A stretch of 64,000 bases of DNA. Origin: an uncultured Pelagibacteraceae bacterium (GTDB lineage Bacteria; Pseudomonadota; Alphaproteobacteria; Pelagibacterales; AG-422-B15). The DNA lies in contig CACCCN010000001.1 in NCBI GenBank assembly GCA_902544525.1, positions 105,289-169,288 on the forward strand, written 5' to 3'. The notes under the pieces were generated by a model. The model did no database searches, was not told the origin of the DNA, and saw only the letters and a program-made list of their open reading frames with translations. The position numbers and the translations under genes were made by a program. Positions 51,814 to 60,944 of the stretch are shown piece by piece. Within the stretch, counting starts at the first letter, position 1. Each line of letters begins with the position of its first letter.

Positions 51814-52260
51814 ATGTCAAAAGATATCAAACAAGCATCAGTAGATAAAGCTGAAATTATAGGAGAAGTTTTTAATTTATATAGAATTTTCTATAAGCAA
51901 AAATCTAATGTAGACGTTGCAATAAAATATATTAGAGAGAGATTAGATCAAAAAGAGTCAATAATATTTTATATTGAAGATGGTGATAAATGTTTAGGTT
52001 TCACTCAGTTATATCCTACATTTGACTCTGTAAATGTAAGAAAGAAAATTGTTCTTTATGACTTGTTTGTCAGAGAAGAATATAGAAAAAAAGGACTTGC
52101 TAAATCATTGATGAATGCTGCCAAAAATTATGCTATTGAAAATGATTTTGGCTCAATTGAGTTATCTACTAATAAAGCAAATATACCTGGACAATCTTTA
52201 TATGAATCTCTTGGTTACATTAGAGACCAAGAATTCTACAGTTATGATTTAGAAATATGA
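51814..52260 (+). CDS. GNAT-family N-acetyltransferase
   Basis: A 148-residue acetyltransferase-fold protein. The acetyl-CoA loop is VREEYRKKGLAKSLMNAA (about residues 86-105), with ELSTNKANIPGQSLYESLGY after it. Substrate unknown; in amine catabolic settings such enzymes acetylate polyamines. It follows the MFS gene by three bases and overlaps the convergent aminotransferase gene by 19 bases. Confidence 0.85.
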   Translation: MSKDIKQASVDKAEIIGEVFNLYRIFYKQKSNVDVAIKYIRERLDQKESIIFYIEDGDKCLGFTQLYPTFDSVNVRKKIVLYDLFVREEYRKKGLAKSLMNAAKNYAIENDFGSIELSTNKANIPGQSLYESLGYIRDQEFYSYDLEI

Positions 52261-53609
52261 CTATGAGTCTGGTCTAGCGATTTTTTTAATTTATCAACTA
52301 ATTCGTCAACATTTTCATTAGTAAAAATTAATGGTGGGCAAAAAATCATCCCGTCTCTCACAGCCCTCATAACTAAACCATTTTGTATACAGTAATCTCT
52401 GCAAATAGTTCCAACTGATCCTGTATCCTCAAACATTTTCCTACTTGATTTATCTTCGACCAACTCCACAGCACCTATTAAGCTTTTCATTCTTACTTCA
52501 CCTACAAGTGGGTGTTCAGCAATTTCTTGCATTCTTTCATTTAAATAAATTGATGTTTTTGCTGAGTGCTCAATTAAATTCTCTTCCTTTATAATCTTTA
52601 AGTTTTCAATTGCTACTGCGCACGCTACTGGGTGTCCTGAATAAGTATAACCATGATAAAATTCACCACCTTCATTAATCATGACATCTGATACTCTAGA
52701 ACCAACCATTATACCTGAAAGTGGGATGTAACCTGAGCTGATACCTTTAGCCATAGTAATAATATCAGGTTTTATATTGTAAGTATCAGAGCCAAACCAA
52801 TTACCAGTTCTTCCAAACCCACATATAACCTCATCAACTACTAAAAGTATGTCATATTTTTTGCATATTTCTTGAATTCTCGGCCAATAATTATCTGGTG
52901 GTATGATAACACCACCAGCACCTTGGATAGGCTCACCAATAAAAGCAGCAATATTTTCTGCACCAAGTTCTAAAATTCTTTCCTCTAATTTGTTTGCGGC
53001 ATAAAGACCAAACTCTTGATGACTCATCTCTTCTCCGTACTTATACCAATATGGTGGCATAATATGGCTGAAGCCTGGTAATAAACCGCCTTGATCATGC
53101 ATGCCTGTCATCCCTCCAAGACTGACGCCAATCATAGTACTGCCATGATATGCATACTCTCGGCTTATAAAAGTTTTTTTAGTTGGCTGATTTTTTAAAT
53201 CCCAATATCTTTTTATCATTCTTACAACTGTGTCATTCGCTTCTGATCCACTTGAAGAGAAAAATGCATAGTTTAAATCTTGTGGGGTAATTTCTGCTAG
53301 TTGTCTGGAAAGTTCAATTGATGGCACATTAGCTGTTTTAAAAAAACTATTATAGTAAGGCAGTTCTTGCATTTGTTGATATGCAACATCGGCCATTGAT
53401 TTACGACCGTAGCCAATATTTACACACCATAATCCTGACATGGCATCTAATAATTGTTTTCCATCACTATTAGTTAAATGGACTCCATCTGCTTTAGAGA
53501 TAATAATGCTACCTTCTTCAGCAAGTGATTTATAATCTGTAAATGGATGTAAATGATGTGCTGAGTCTATTTCTTGCCATTGTTTAGTTGTTCTATTGAG
53601 TATTGCCAT
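52242..53609 (-). CDS. Class-III aminotransferase paired with glutaryl-CoA dehydrogenase
   Basis: A 455-residue PLP enzyme. Markers are GLWCVNIGYGRKSM, FFSSSGSEANDTVVRM, SREYAYHGSTMIGVSLGGM, the Asp in LLVVDEVICGFGRTGNW and the Lys in TMAKGISSGY. It is a paralogue of the aminotransferase at 44.1 kb and belongs to the same omega-amino acid group. It lies three bases after gcdH on the same strand. In known routes a diamine or 5-aminovalerate aminotransferase leads to glutarate, which as CoA ester is the GcdH substrate; the pairing makes that attractive. Confidence 0.88.
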   Translation of the reverse strand: MAILNRTTKQWQEIDSAHHLHPFTDYKSLAEEGSIIISKADGVHLTNSDGKQLLDAMSGLWCVNIGYGRKSMADVAYQQMQELPYYNSFFKTANVPSIELSRQLAEITPQDLNYAFFSSSGSEANDTVVRMIKRYWDLKNQPTKKTFISREYAYHGSTMIGVSLGGMTGMHDQGGLLPGFSHIMPPYWYKYGEEMSHQEFGLYAANKLEERILELGAENIAAFIGEPIQGAGGVIIPPDNYWPRIQEICKKYDILLVVDEVICGFGRTGNWFGSDTYNIKPDIITMAKGISSGYIPLSGIMVGSRVSDVMINEGGEFYHGYTYSGHPVACAVAIENLKIIKEENLIEHSAKTSIYLNERMQEIAEHPLVGEVRMKSLIGAVELVEDKSSRKMFEDTGSVGTICRDYCIQNGLVMRAVRDGMIFCPPLIFTNENVDELVDKLKKSLDQTHSHISKS

Positions 53610-53611
53610 AA

Positions 53612-54817
53612 TTATTTAAATGCCTGTATTCCTGTAATTGATTTTCCTAAAATTAACGTATGAACATCATGAGTACCTTCATAAGTCTTTACAGTTTCTA
53701 AATTCATCATGTGACGCATTACATGGTATTCATCAGAAATTCCATTACCACCCAAAATATCTCTCGACACCCTAGCAATATCAAGTGCTTTTGAACAATT
53801 GTTTCTTTTAATTAAACTAACCATATCAGTATTAGTGTTTCCACTATCCATTAGTCTTCCTACTTTAATTACAGCTTGTAAGCCAAGTGCAATTTCAGTT
53901 TGCATATCTACTAGTTTCGATTGAACTAATTGAGTTGCAGCGATTGGTTTATTGAACATAATACGGTCTAATGCATATTGTCTTGCAGTCGCATAACAAA
54001 ACTCAGCAGCTCCTAACACTCCCCAAGCGATACCATATCGCGCACTATTCAAACAACTAAATGGTCCTTTTAAACCAATTACATTTGGTAGTACTTTTTC
54101 GTGAGGACACAAAACATCTTCTAAAACTATTTGACCAGTTACAGAAGCTCTTAAAGATAGTTTTCCTTCAATCTTTGGTGTCGATAATCCCTTTGTACCT
54201 CTATCAATTATAAACCCTAGTATTTTTCCATTCTCATCTTTGGCCCAAACTATTAAAACATCTGCAACAGGAGAATTGCTAATCCATGTTTTTGTTCCGT
54301 TTAGTATATATCCGTCAGAAACTTTTTTTGCAGTTGTTTTCATTGAATTTGGATCACTACCAGCGTCTGGCTCCGTAAGCCCAAAGCTTCCCATCAGTTC
54401 ACCTTTAGCAAGCTTTGGTAAATAGAAATTTTTCTGTTCTTCTGATCCATATCTATGTATTGGAAGCATTACTAAGCTGGATTGAACTGACATCATAGAG
54501 CGATAACCACTATCTACCCTTTCAATTTCTCTAGTAATTAAACCATAAGTTACATAATTACTCCCCGCACAGCCATAGCCATCAATCATAGGTCCTAAAA
54601 TTCCTAGCTCTCCCATTTCTTTAATAATTTCAGGATTAAACTTTTCATGCCTATTCTCCTCAACAATTCTCGGCATGAGCTTATCTTGACAATATTTTTT
54701 TACAGATGATTGAATCATCTTTTCATCAGAAGTAATCTGATCTTCACTAATAAGAGGGTCACTCCATGACATTTCCTGTTTATAGTTTTCAGGATTATTT
54801 TTTATGTTAAAGACCAT
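53612..54817 (-). CDS. gcdH: Glutaryl-CoA dehydrogenase
   Basis: GcdH oxidises and decarboxylates glutaryl-CoA to crotonyl-CoA. The 401-residue acyl-CoA-dehydrogenase fold has the FAD segments [21 protein letters not shown] and [17 protein letters not shown], and the C-terminal [29 protein letters not shown], where Glu of YEGTHD is the catalytic base. That ending is close to human and bacterial GCDH. It forms an operon with the aminotransferase, and the start codon lies in an AT-rich inverted repeat. Together they suggest lysine, cadaverine or 5-aminovalerate breakdown. Confidence 0.9.
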   Translation of the reverse strand: MVFNIKNNPENYKQEMSWSDPLISEDQITSDEKMIQSSVKKYCQDKLMPRIVEENRHEKFNPEIIKEMGELGILGPMIDGYGCAGSNYVTYGLITREIERVDSGYRSMMSVQSSLVMLPIHRYGSEEQKNFYLPKLAKGELMGSFGLTEPDAGSDPNSMKTTAKKVSDGYILNGTKTWISNSPVADVLIVWAKDENGKILGFIIDRGTKGLSTPKIEGKLSLRASVTGQIVLEDVLCPHEKVLPNVIGLKGPFSCLNSARYGIAWGVLGAAEFCYATARQYALDRIMFNKPIAATQLVQSKLVDMQTEIALGLQAVIKVGRLMDSGNTNTDMVSLIKRNNCSKALDIARVSRDILGGNGISDEYHVMRHMMNLETVKTYEGTHDVHTLILGKSITGIQAFK

Positions 54818-54835
54818 ATATATAAGCTATATATG
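54815..54835. promoter_or_regulatory. AT-rich inverted repeat over the gcdH start
   Basis: CATATATA and TATATATG are separated by TAAGC at 54815-54835, giving a perfect 8+8 inverted repeat whose left end is the gcdH start codon. It lies in the 54-base divergent space to the puuD-like gene. Being made of alternating A and T it could be chance or a binding site. Confidence 0.3.
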
Positions 54836-54871
54836 ATATATATTGTAAAAATGAAGTAAATAAAATTAAAA

Positions 54872-55630
54872 ATGTATACACCTACTAAGCCAATAGTTGC
54901 CCTTTTTGCTGATATAATTACTAAGCCAGAGGATAAAAGGATCTACCATGGATCAGGTGCAAACTATATCAATGCTTTAGCAACTGCTACTAATTGTGCG
55001 CCAATATTATTGCCAGCATTACCAGAGATTAATAATTATAAAAAAATACTTGATAGTGTCGATGGTGTATTGCTGACTGGAAGCCTATCAAATGTTCACC
55101 CAGGATTTTATGATAAAGATAAGTTAGTAGAACCAACTGACTTGGCTAGAGATCGAACTGTTTTACCTTTAATTGACCATATATTTAATAAAGAAATTCC
55201 AATGTTAGGGATATGCAGAGGTTTTCAAGAAATTAATGTAGCGATGGGTGGTTCATTACATGCAGATATTCATGATGTACCTGGTCGGATGGATCATAGA
55301 GCCTCAAAAGATAGTGATGTTGAAAATCAGTATGATAAGCAGCACGAAGTTTACCTTACTGCTAATGGTAAATTAGAAAAAATTGCTGAAGTTAATACGC
55401 TTGAAGTAAATTCTCTTCACACCCAAGGTATTGATCAACTTGGTAAATCTTTGTTTGTTGAAGCTGTAGCTAAGGACGACACAATTGAGGCTATATCACT
55501 TGAAAATTACAATGGATTTTTTCATGCAGTACAGTGGCATCCTGAAACAAGCGTTAGTTCTGATGATTTTTCTAAAAAGCTTTTTTCACACTTCAATGAC
55601 GCTGTTGAAAATAGGAAACTTAATAGATAG
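54872..55630 (+). CDS. puuD: Gamma-glutamyl-gamma-aminobutyrate hydrolase family protein (PuuD-like)
   Basis: A 252-residue class-I amidotransferase-fold hydrolase. The catalytic Cys is in MLGICRGFQEINVAMGGSLH (about residue 113) and the His/Glu pair in AVQWHPETS near residue 225. FYHG-type ligand loops are not needed. In the Puu pathway PuuD splits gamma-glutamyl-GABA to glutamate and GABA, complementing the PuuA-like ligase at 33.4 kb and the PuuB-like oxidase at 41.5 kb. It is divergent from gcdH. Confidence 0.85.
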   Translation: MYTPTKPIVALFADIITKPEDKRIYHGSGANYINALATATNCAPILLPALPEINNYKKILDSVDGVLLTGSLSNVHPGFYDKDKLVEPTDLARDRTVLPLIDHIFNKEIPMLGICRGFQEINVAMGGSLHADIHDVPGRMDHRASKDSDVENQYDKQHEVYLTANGKLEKIAEVNTLEVNSLHTQGIDQLGKSLFVEAVAKDDTIEAISLENYNGFFHAVQWHPETSVSSDDFSKKLFSHFNDAVENRKLNR

Positions 55631-55634
55631 TTAT

Positions 55635-56633
55635 TTATTTTATAGAATTACGATTTTTTACTATTTGTTCTGCCATCTTTATTGCTTCAGCTAAACTATT
55701 TTCATTAGCTATAAATTTCGCAGCGATATCAAATCCTGTACCATGATCTGGACTAGTTCTTATTATATTTAAACCTGCAGTAAAATTTATGGTATTATAA
55801 AAATCTATTGTTTTAATAGGAATTAAAGCTTGATCATGATACATGCACAATACTGCATCATAAGTTTTTAAATTTTTTTGAGTAAAAGCAGTATCTGCTG
55901 ATATTGGACCATAAACATGCATATTTTTTCTTAAATTATTTATCGTAGGTTCAATAATTTTTTTTTCTTCTTGTCCAATTTGGCCATCTTCTCCTGCATG
56001 AGGATTTAATCCAGTAACTAAAATCTTTGGTCTTTTTATTTTAAAGTCTTCCTTTAACGATTTATTAATTGATTTTAAAGCTTCACTTAGATTATTTTTG
56101 TTTATTGATTTGCTTACATCTTTCAGAGCGATATGAATAGTCAAAGGAATTACTTTTATTTTTTTATTGATGAGCATCATAGAAAAATTCTTTGATCGAG
56201 TCTTTGCTGCTAAGTACTCTGTATGTCCTCTAAAGTTTTTAATATGATAATTTATAATATTTTTTGCAATTGGATTTGTTACAATAGCTGATGCTTTATT
56301 TTTTTTGACAAAGTTTAATGCTAAGTTAATTGACTCAATTATCAGTTTTGCATTTTGCTTTTTTGGCTTTCCAAGTTGGGTTTTTTTAATTGAACTTAAT
56401 TGATATATAGGAAGGGATTTTTTATATAAGTTGTGTGCTTGTGAAGGGTCTTCTATTCTAATAAGGGGAATATCAATTTTCATTTTTCTAGCTACTGAAT
56501 TTACAAATTCTAAGTCATGGATTAAGAAAAATGGCTGCTTTATTTTTCCACTTTTCCAGGCTTTAAGTGTGATTTCAGTGCCTATTCCAGATGGGTCTCC
56601 CATCGTTATCGCTATTGGATTAATTTTGTTCAT
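55635..56633 (-). CDS. pdxA: 4-hydroxythreonine-4-phosphate dehydrogenase
   Basis: PdxA makes 3-amino-1-hydroxyacetone phosphate for PLP synthesis. The 332-residue protein shows ITMGDPSGIGTEI at the start, FRGHTEYLA, TGLNPHAGEDGQIGQEE, GPISADTAF, CMYHDQALIPIKT and a late RTSPDHGTGFDIA. These include the metal-binding His residues. It is convergent with the puuD-like gene (5-base gap) and lies six bases downstream of the transglycosylase-like gene. Confidence 0.95.
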   Translation of the reverse strand: MNKINPIAITMGDPSGIGTEITLKAWKSGKIKQPFFLIHDLEFVNSVARKMKIDIPLIRIEDPSQAHNLYKKSLPIYQLSSIKKTQLGKPKKQNAKLIIESINLALNFVKKNKASAIVTNPIAKNIINYHIKNFRGHTEYLAAKTRSKNFSMMLINKKIKVIPLTIHIALKDVSKSINKNNLSEALKSINKSLKEDFKIKRPKILVTGLNPHAGEDGQIGQEEKKIIEPTINNLRKNMHVYGPISADTAFTQKNLKTYDAVLCMYHDQALIPIKTIDFYNTINFTAGLNIIRTSPDHGTGFDIAAKFIANENSLAEAIKMAEQIVKNRNSIK

Positions 56634-56639
56634 TATTAA

Positions 56640-57242
56640 TTAAAAAATACCAAATATTTTTTTATTAAACTGGCTTCTGCATTGATCAAGCTGCTGCTGA
56701 TATTTTTTTGCTCTGCTGCTAACTTTAGTTGCAGTTGCTACTAGCCAGTCTTTGTCTTTATAAGATTTAGATTTATATCCTCCATGGCCTTCATGATAAG
56801 CTAAGTACTGATTATAGGCGTCAGTTTTTTTAATTCCATTTATTTTATTTGTTTTATTAATATACCATCCAGTAAAATCTACGGCATCTGCAAAATTTAC
56901 TCTCGATGCTAATGGATTTTTTGTTTCTTTCTTATACCAGTCCCATGTCCCATCAACTGCCTGTGTATAGCCGAATGCGCTGGTTTTTCTTTTCCAAGGA
57001 ACAATTCCAAATAATTTTGTTCTTTCTGGTTTTGCTCTATTTTGGAAAGCAGATTCCTGTCTAAGGATTGACATTTGAACGTGTATAGGGGCGCCCCATT
57101 TTTCCTCTGATTTATTAGTAAGTCTATACCAAGAAGACTTCTCTTTAAAGATTGTACAAATATTTTCTTGTTGCTGAGGTGGTTTGCTTGCACAGTTTAC
57201 AAGAAACACTGTTGATAAAAAAATTAATAAAATAAATCTCAT
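56640..57242 (-). CDS. Lytic transglycosylase-like lipoprotein
   Basis: A 200-residue exported protein with a lipoprotein signal (MRFILLIFLSTVFLVNC, Cys17; Asn before the Cys is unusual). The SLT-like catalytic region has Glu in SILRQESAFQNRAKPER, followed by AFGYTQAVDGTWDWYKKE, YINKTNKINGIKKTDAYNQYLAYHEGHGGYK. This fits family-1 lytic transglycosylases that cut peptidoglycan. It precedes pdxA on the same strand, spaced by six bases. Confidence 0.8.
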   Translation of the reverse strand: MRFILLIFLSTVFLVNCASKPPQQQENICTIFKEKSSWYRLTNKSEEKWGAPIHVQMSILRQESAFQNRAKPERTKLFGIVPWKRKTSAFGYTQAVDGTWDWYKKETKNPLASRVNFADAVDFTGWYINKTNKINGIKKTDAYNQYLAYHEGHGGYKSKSYKDKDWLVATATKVSSRAKKYQQQLDQCRSQFNKKIFGIF

Positions 57243-57292
57243 ATTTTACGTTTACTTCATTTAATATTAATCATACCTTTCACAAGTCTCAA

Positions 57293-58201
57293 ATGAAACC
57301 TCTATTTAAACCAGATTTGTTAAGTTGGCTATGTCTCATTACATTAGCAATAATTTGGGGAGTTAACTTTATCTTTATAAAAATCAGTGTTGAAGACGTT
57401 GGTGCTACAAATAATGTTTTTTTTAGACTTCTGTTAGCTGCATTAGTTTTATCAACTTACTTACGAAGTACTGGAAAAAAATTGCCCCTATCAAAGTACA
57501 ACGTCTTGTTTTATTTAATTTTAGGTTTTTTAGGCTTAGCACTTCCATTTTTTTTAATTTCCTCAGCAGAAATTTACATTGATTCTGGACTTGCTGGATT
57601 ATTAATGTCACCCATGCCTCTTATTACACTAAGCTTATCAGCACTAATTTTAAAAGATGAGGTAATTAATAGAAGAAAAATCCTTGCATTTGTTATTGCA
57701 TTTTTAGGTTTGATTGTTCTATTTGGTCCAAAAAATCTTTTGGCTTTAGGTGGTAGTAATAAAATTGAATTTATAAGTCAAATTTTAGTTTTAATAGCAG
57801 CCTTCTGTTATGGAACGAATGCTGTACTATCCAAGCTAGCACCAAAAATAGACGCATCTGCAATGGCAACCGGTGTTTCTATTGGCAGTCTTTTTTTTAT
57901 TACTCCTTTTGCTTTGTTTTATGAGCCATTCTACTTAGTTAATTTTACTAATGATGCAATCTTGGCAATTATAATTCAAGGTGTCTTTGGAACTGCTATT
58001 GCAAGTATTTTATTTTTTAAAATCATCGAGCTTAAGGGGCCTGTTTTTTTATCATTAATTAATTTTATGATACCTCCTGTTGCATTCTTCGCTGGTGTGT
58101 TATTTTTAAATGAGCAAATAAAAATTAACGCATTACTAGCATTACTGATGATCTTAGGTGCTCTTTATATAAACTATAGATCGTCTGATAATATTGATTA
58201 G
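57293..58201 (+). CDS. DMT-superfamily (EamA) transporter
   Basis: A 302-residue protein with ten predicted helices in two EamA repeats. The IIWGVNFIFIKISVEDVGATNNVFFRLLLAALVL start and the closing LINFMIPPVAFFAGVLFLNEQIKINALLALLMILGALYI are family hallmarks. Substrate unknown. It differs clearly from the EamA protein at 31.7 kb. Divergent from the transglycosylase-like gene, convergent with umuC (13-base gap). Confidence 0.85.
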   Translation: MKPLFKPDLLSWLCLITLAIIWGVNFIFIKISVEDVGATNNVFFRLLLAALVLSTYLRSTGKKLPLSKYNVLFYLILGFLGLALPFFLISSAEIYIDSGLAGLLMSPMPLITLSLSALILKDEVINRRKILAFVIAFLGLIVLFGPKNLLALGGSNKIEFISQILVLIAAFCYGTNAVLSKLAPKIDASAMATGVSIGSLFFITPFALFYEPFYLVNFTNDAILAIIIQGVFGTAIASILFFKIIELKGPVFLSLINFMIPPVAFFAGVLFLNEQIKINALLALLMILGALYINYRSSDNID

Positions 58202-58214
58202 TTTCTGATTATAT

Positions 58215-59480
58215 CTAATCAACAACTAATAATGTATCTATATTTGTAGTATAGCTTGGAGAACATTTTTCTTTTTTTTGAGTCCATGTTCCCAAGTGTT
58301 GTTCTGAAGCAACTTTAATAGTATCTCCACCAAAACGGTTGTTAATACTATCTATGGTTTCCATTAAGTTATCCCTTATTTTGTAATTTGTTGAAAATAA
58401 ATCTACTGGCTCTTCCCCTTCATTATAAAAACCTGAAAGTAAAACTCCTGCTTTTTGATAGAGGTAGCCAAGTTTAAATATCTGACTGGTTATTCTTGAT
58501 GCAGCCTTTACAATTTCAATTGTATCATTGGTAGACACAGATAAGTGAATAGAAGATGAATTAAAATAATACTTATTTTTTTTATCAAATGGACTAGTTC
58601 TTAAAAACACCGAGACATTTGACGCAAGTAATTTTTCAGATCTAATACGCTCTGCAGCTCTTCGTGAAAATATTGCTACTGCCTGCTGAATATCTTCTAA
58701 TTCCTGTAAGCTTCGCCCGAAAGATCTTGAAGTACAGCAGCTTTTTCTAGTTGCTCGAACTTCTTCTAACGGCAAGCATGATACTCCTCTTAGCTCTGTA
58801 ACAGTTTTAAGGCCATTAATACTCATCATTTTTCTAATTCTATAATCTTCAATGTTTTTTAATTGCTGCACATTGTAGATACCATGCATATTTAGTTTTT
58901 TTGAAAGCTGCCTACCTATTCCCCAAACTTCTCCTACTGCAACAGATGATAAAAGTTTATCAATATTCTTAAATTTTAATAATGAGCATACTCCGAGAAA
59001 AGAGATATCATCTTTTGCAATATGATTTGCAACTTTTGCTAATGTTTTTGTGTTTGCAATACCAATACTTACAGGAATTCCTGTATGCTGTAATACAGTT
59101 TTTCTTATTTTGTGACCATATTTCTCAATATCGCCTGGCACACCATCCAGTCCTATAAATGCCTCATCTATAGAATAGATCTCTATATCATTAGTAAATT
59201 CAGCAATGATATTCATTACTCTTCGAGACATATCTCCATACAGAGTATAATTAGATGAAAATACATGAACTTTTTCTTTTTTAATGATATCTCTAACTTT
59301 AAATAATGGCACTCCCATTTTTATACCAAGAGCTTTTGCTTCTTTAGACCTTGCAATTATACAACCATCATTATTTGATAATGCAACAACTGGTTGATTA
59401 TTTAATTTTGGATTAAAAACTCTTTCACATGAAACATAGAAAGCATTACAATCAATTAATGCAAATACTTTATTCTTCAT
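58215..59480 (-). CDS. umuC: DNA polymerase V catalytic subunit UmuC
   Basis: Y-family lesion-bypass polymerase, 421 residues from the ATG at 59480; the frame extends upstream into umuD but the ATG directly after the umuD stop gives the family N-terminus ALIDCNAFYVSCERVF. Palm catalytic acids appear in DCNAF and IYSIDEAFIGL. SIGIANTKTLAKVANHIAK, GEVWGIGRQLSKKL and the C-terminal domain are standard. It is cotranscribed with umuD under a LexA box. Confidence 0.94.
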   Translation of the reverse strand: MKNKVFALIDCNAFYVSCERVFNPKLNNQPVVALSNNDGCIIARSKEAKALGIKMGVPLFKVRDIIKKEKVHVFSSNYTLYGDMSRRVMNIIAEFTNDIEIYSIDEAFIGLDGVPGDIEKYGHKIRKTVLQHTGIPVSIGIANTKTLAKVANHIAKDDISFLGVCSLLKFKNIDKLLSSVAVGEVWGIGRQLSKKLNMHGIYNVQQLKNIEDYRIRKMMSINGLKTVTELRGVSCLPLEEVRATRKSCCTSRSFGRSLQELEDIQQAVAIFSRRAAERIRSEKLLASNVSVFLRTSPFDKKNKYYFNSSSIHLSVSTNDTIEIVKAASRITSQIFKLGYLYQKAGVLLSGFYNEGEEPVDLFSTNYKIRDNLMETIDSINNRFGGDTIKVASEQHLGTWTQKKEKCSPSYTTNIDTLLVVD

Positions 59481-59481
59481 T

Positions 59482-59874
59482 TTATTTTTTATATAGCTTA
59501 TGAATAGAGTGGATGCACACACCCCAAATAATTAGATCCATTTCTTCTGAGACATGAACGCTCGAATAATCATGATTAGCTGAAAGTAAGGTAATTTTGT
59601 CTTTCTTTAATTCTAAAATTTTAATACTAAGCTCGCCATCAAGGACAGCTACTACTATAGATCCATTAATTGGTTTTATGCTTCGATCAACTATAATTAA
59701 GTCACCTGGATAGATGCCGGCATTGATCATTGATTTACCACGAGCCCTTACAATAAATGTCGCATTTGGATGTAAGATCAATTTTTCGTTTAGATCAATT
59801 GAGCCTTCTGTGTAATCTCTGGCTGGAGAAGGAAATCCACATTCAACCCCCTCTTTATAAAAGGTTAATTTCAT
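59482..59874 (-). CDS. umuD: SOS mutagenesis protein UmuD
   Basis: A 130-residue S24-family self-cleaving protein and partner of UmuC. The cleavage region is ECGFPSPARDY (Cys-Gly bond), the catalytic Ser is in ARGKSMINAGI and the Lys in GELSIKIL. It lacks a DNA-binding domain, which separates it from LexA. The gene has an SOS box 18 bases upstream and ends two bases before umuC. Confidence 0.94.
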   Translation of the reverse strand: MKLTFYKEGVECGFPSPARDYTEGSIDLNEKLILHPNATFIVRARGKSMINAGIYPGDLIIVDRSIKPINGSIVVAVLDGELSIKILELKKDKITLLSANHDYSSVHVSEEMDLIIWGVCIHSIHKLYKK

Positions 59875-59891
59875 TGTATAAATTCAATTTT

Positions 59892-59906
59892 GTTCTTGTT
59901 TTGTTC
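59892..59906. promoter_or_regulatory. LexA (SOS) box GTTC-N7-GTTC
   Basis: GTTC (59892-59895), seven bases, GTTC (59903-59906), or GAAC-N7-GAAC on the umuD strand. This is the direct-repeat SOS box of alphaproteobacterial LexA. It starts just downstream of the -10 box of the umuD promoter, so bound LexA would cover the transcription start. Confidence 0.9.
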
Positions 59907-59908
59907 TA

Positions 59909-59937
59909 ATTATTGCACTACTAAGATTTAGAGTCAA
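59909..59937 (-). promoter_or_regulatory. Promoter of umuDC
   Basis: On the minus strand TTGACT (59937-59932), exactly 17 bases, then AATAAT (59914-59909), directly followed by the LexA box. The position supports LexA repression of umuDC. Confidence 0.7.
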
Positions 59938-59959
59938 CTCTTAAAAGGCAAAAAATTTA

Positions 59960-60907
59960 TTAGGAAAGAAATTGTTTCTTAAAAAAAGAAACTACATCTG
60001 CATGGGACTGTCTTCGTGCTTCCCAATTTCCACCCGCATGGGCTCCTAAGATATCAGATGTTTCTTGAAGAAGTTTCATTCGACCTTCTTTTTCATCAAT
60101 ATTGATAACTGTGTTATTATCTGTTGTGAATGTAAGGTTGCCTGTCTCATTAATTATAGCAAATTCTTCTTTAAGTTTAATAGCGTTAGGGATGAATTCG
60201 ATAGGCTCGATAGAGTCAAAAGAATGGTGCGCATTGGGATAAATTGTTAGTCCGATGTTAGGTTTTGCTGGTTTAATATATTCTAATATTTTTTCGACTA
60301 GTCTAGTTGGAGTATAGTCATCGTCACGGCCACACAAAATATGCATTGGTGCATCAGACCATTCATTAATATTTGGCTTAATATGAGCTCCTGGGTAAAG
60401 GGGTAAATGCGCAGAAAATTTTTCATCTCCTTGCGTCAGTGCTTTAATTATTGGTTCCCATGCTGAATAAAAAGCAGTGCTACCACCAAGACTCCAACCC
60501 ATAATACCAATTTTATTTGAGTCAATGTCTGGATGTTGTGAAATAAGCGACAGACCTCGAAAAGCATCTGTAATCATAGTAGCAAGAGTTACGGCCATTT
60601 GATTTTCAACTATAGAAATTATTCCACGAGACTCAAAACTATGAATCCTAAATACAGCAATTCCTGCTTCTAATAAATTTACAATATGATCATGATGATT
60701 GCCCCTTAGACCTGCACTACCGTGAATTGGTATAACCAGTGGGCAAGGGGGTTTAGAATTTTCAGGCAGTATTAGTGTACCAAATATTTCTTCTTTAGGC
60801 TCAAGATCAATATTATTTAAGATGTGATAAAATTCAAATGGGCTTGAAGATTTAAAGAAATAAACTCCAGACTTTTTATTCTTAAATTTATGACTTAGAT
60901 CCTCCAT
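59960..60907 (-). CDS. Dienelactone-hydrolase-like alpha/beta hydrolase
   Basis: A 315-residue alpha/beta hydrolase. The nucleophile Ser is in GIMGWSLGGSTAFYSAWEP, the Asp in LCGRDDDYTPT and the His in YPNAHHSFDS; the oxyanion-loop region is VIPIHGSAGLRGNHH. It resembles dienelactone hydrolase or prolyl-oligopeptidase-like esterases. No signal peptide. Substrate unknown. No operon partner is clear; it is 52 bases from the upstream umuD promoter region and in the same direction. Confidence 0.8.
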   Translation of the reverse strand: MEDLSHKFKNKKSGVYFFKSSSPFEFYHILNNIDLEPKEEIFGTLILPENSKPPCPLVIPIHGSAGLRGNHHDHIVNLLEAGIAVFRIHSFESRGIISIVENQMAVTLATMITDAFRGLSLISQHPDIDSNKIGIMGWSLGGSTAFYSAWEPIIKALTQGDEKFSAHLPLYPGAHIKPNINEWSDAPMHILCGRDDDYTPTRLVEKILEYIKPAKPNIGLTIYPNAHHSFDSIEPIEFIPNAIKLKEEFAIINETGNLTFTTDNNTVINIDEKEGRMKLLQETSDILGAHAGGNWEARRQSHADVVSFFKKQFLS

Positions 60908-60944
60908 AAGCGGAGCACTCTAATAGTAAATATGAAATATTCCA

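Noticed and set aside
59481-59522. UmuC beginning at 59522 within umuD
   Set aside because: The ATG at 59480 follows the umuD stop directly and gives the standard UmuC N-terminus.
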